Below the pieces are notes generated by a model. It searched no databases. It saw only the letters and a program-made list of their open reading frames with translations, and was not told the DNA's origin. The translations under genes were made by a program, and so were the position numbers. A stretch of DNA of 64,000 nt from Mycolicibacterium chlorophenolicum (GTDB lineage: Bacteria > Actinomycetota > Actinomycetes > Mycobacteriales > Mycobacteriaceae). The stretch lies in the NCBI RefSeq assembly GCF_001044235.1, contig NZ_JYNL01000008.1:112184-176183 (forward strand). Reading direction: 5' to 3'. Shown in pieces: positions 63,250 to 64,000 of the stretch. How positions within the stretch are numbered: the stretch's first letter is position 1; the number at the start of each line of letters is the position of its first letter.

Positions 63250-63793
63250 TCAGCACACCGACGCTTGGGCCAACCAGGCACCGCAGGGCCAGCCCCAGTA
63301 CGCCACGGAGGGGCAGAACCACATCCCCGAAGATCAGGTCGCCCCGATGCAGCACGACACCACCGCGACGCACGGTGCCGGTCCGCCGACCGCGCCGATG
63401 GATCCGCAGGCCGCCGGCGTCGCGCAGCAGCACGGGCAGCACGGGCAGCCGACGGACATGCAGCGGGATGTGGCATCACAGCGCACCGAGGGCACCGAGC
63501 GCACCGGGCATGAAAGCGACGTCGACGGAAAGCTTTTCGCCGACGACGAGCTCGCCGGACTGCGGGCGCGGTGGGATGCCGTCCAGGCCGGCTTCGTCGA
63601 CGATCCCAAGGATTGCGTGCAGAAGGCCGACGGTCTGGTCGCCGACCTGGTGCAGCAGCTCACCACCGGCTTCGGGCAGGCGCGGTCCCGCCTCGAAGAG
63701 CAGTGGGGCCGCGGCGAGCAGGCCTCGACCGAAGACCTGCGCGTCGCACTGAAGCGCTACCGCAGCTTCTTCGAGCGGCTGCTCTCGGTCTGA
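63236..63793 (+). CDS. hypothetical protein sharing a C-terminal helical domain with the 62668 gene
   Basis: 185 residues. N-terminal half is Gln/His/Gly-rich and disordered; the C-terminal half (LRARWDAVQAGFVDDPKDCVQKADGLVADLVQQL) repeats the W-x-VQ..FVDDP...A..LV...V motif of the upstream protein and ends KRYRSFFERLL, as that protein ends HYRALFERLL. So the two are diverged tandem paralogues of a shared domain. AAGGAGG precedes ATG 63236. Confidence 0.7.
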   Translation: MTTHDQHTDAWANQAPQGQPQYATEGQNHIPEDQVAPMQHDTTATHGAGPPTAPMDPQAAGVAQQHGQHGQPTDMQRDVASQRTEGTERTGHESDVDGKLFADDELAGLRARWDAVQAGFVDDPKDCVQKADGLVADLVQQLTTGFGQARSRLEEQWGRGEQASTEDLRVALKRYRSFFERLLSV

Positions 63794-63807
63794 GGCTCTG
63801 AGACGAC

Positions 63808-63857
63808 TGTGGGGGTTGTGCACGCATTTCACCGAATTCGCGTGCACAACCCCCACA
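63808..63857. terminator. strong 18-bp stem hairpin
   Basis: Perfect inverted repeat: left arm 63808-63825 (ends TGTGCACGC), 14-base loop 63826-63839, right arm 63840-63857. No T-run follows, as usual for mycobacterial terminators. It lies between the 63793 stop and the convergent gene at 63871 and can serve both. Confidence 0.75.
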
Positions 63858-63870
63858 CTCGCGCGTCACG

Positions 63871-64000
63871 TCAGGTGGTGACCTCGAGGCGCGCCGAGCC
63901 TGCGTTGCCGCCGGCGCCCGGCGCACCCGGCTGACCCGGGGCCCCGTTCATTCCCCACGCCGGCGCCGGGCCGGGGTTGGGGCAGTCGCTGCTCGAGTCG
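63871..64000 (-). CDS. C-terminal end of a Gly/Pro-rich protein (partial at window end)
   Basis: The minus frame from 64000 to the stop at 63871 reads DSSSDCPNPGPAPAWGMNGAP, GQPGAPGAGGNAGSARL, then EVTT. The composition fits a secreted or wall protein but the rest is outside the window. Confidence 0.5.
   Translation of the reverse strand, partial: DSSSDCPNPGPAPAWGMNGAPGQPGAPGAGGNAGSARLEVTT

Overview
The window reads as the chromosome of an environmental, fast-growing-type mycobacterium (Mycolicibacterium-like). It is GC-rich. It carries four proteins with the mycobacterial PE-PPE (alpha/beta-hydrolase) domain, EspC/EspA-like type VII secretion (ESX) substrate genes, a PknB-type kinase, F420-type luciferase-like oxidoreductase and DUF6131/DUF2236 genes, and TetR regulators in actinobacterial style. 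No rRNA, tRNA, CRISPR array or recognisable transposase was seen.

Layout. 1-6.4 kb: a gamma-glutamyltranspeptidase-like gene (cut by the window edge) divergent from a tightly coupled six-gene catabolic operon (GlcG/HbpS-like, SDR, diaminopropionate-ammonia-lyase-like PLP enzyme, NCS1 permease, SDR, DUF1275). 6.5-10.6 kb: two tandemly duplicated PE-PPE-domain secreted proteins. 10.6-18.5 kb: Asp/Glu racemase, two TetR genes plus an MFS exporter, a TetR/small membrane protein/LLM oxidoreductase locus with a clear operator, an MscS channel. 18.6-21 kb: two further PE-PPE hydrolases, convergent. 21.4-23.8 kb: a low-GC four-gene operon resembling an ESX substrate cassette. 23.9-34.8 kb: NERD helicase, OtsB, RNase H-like protein, Zn-alcohol dehydrogenase, SPFH protein, STAS and GAF-ANTAR regulators, SIMPL protein, and a DJ-1/MocR divergent pair.

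34.9-44.8 kb is an accessory, visibly less GC-rich island: an HNH nuclease; a complete His-Xaa-Ser (Hxs) peptide-maturation operon (hxsA with six HxS triplets, hxsD, and the paired radical-SAM enzymes hxsB and hxsC); then, convergent with it, an EVE-domain McrB-type AAA+ GTPase and its DUF2357/PD-(D/E)XK nuclease partner, which together look like a modification-dependent restriction system. The Hxs operon is the most unusual thing here, because its product is unknown and it is not a usual mycobacterial possession.

45-48 kb is a second ESX-substrate operon (EspA-like, EspC-like, YbaB-like, membrane propeller). 48.5-56.3 kb: alpha/beta hydrolase, a kinase-Kelch receptor convergent with an FHA-HTH regulator, a small secreted VFQP-repeat protein, a serine beta-lactamase-like hydrolase, and a second SPFH operon. 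56.6-60.4 kb: metabolic genes. At about 60,658 the first 52 codons of a PonA2-like penicillin-binding protein are joined tail-to-tail to a glycosyltransferase gene that has also lost its 3' end: a rearrangement junction (or a misassembly). 61.6-64 kb: an orphan NarL-type response regulator, a DUF6131 peptide, two related coiled proteins, a strong hairpin and the 3' end of another gene.
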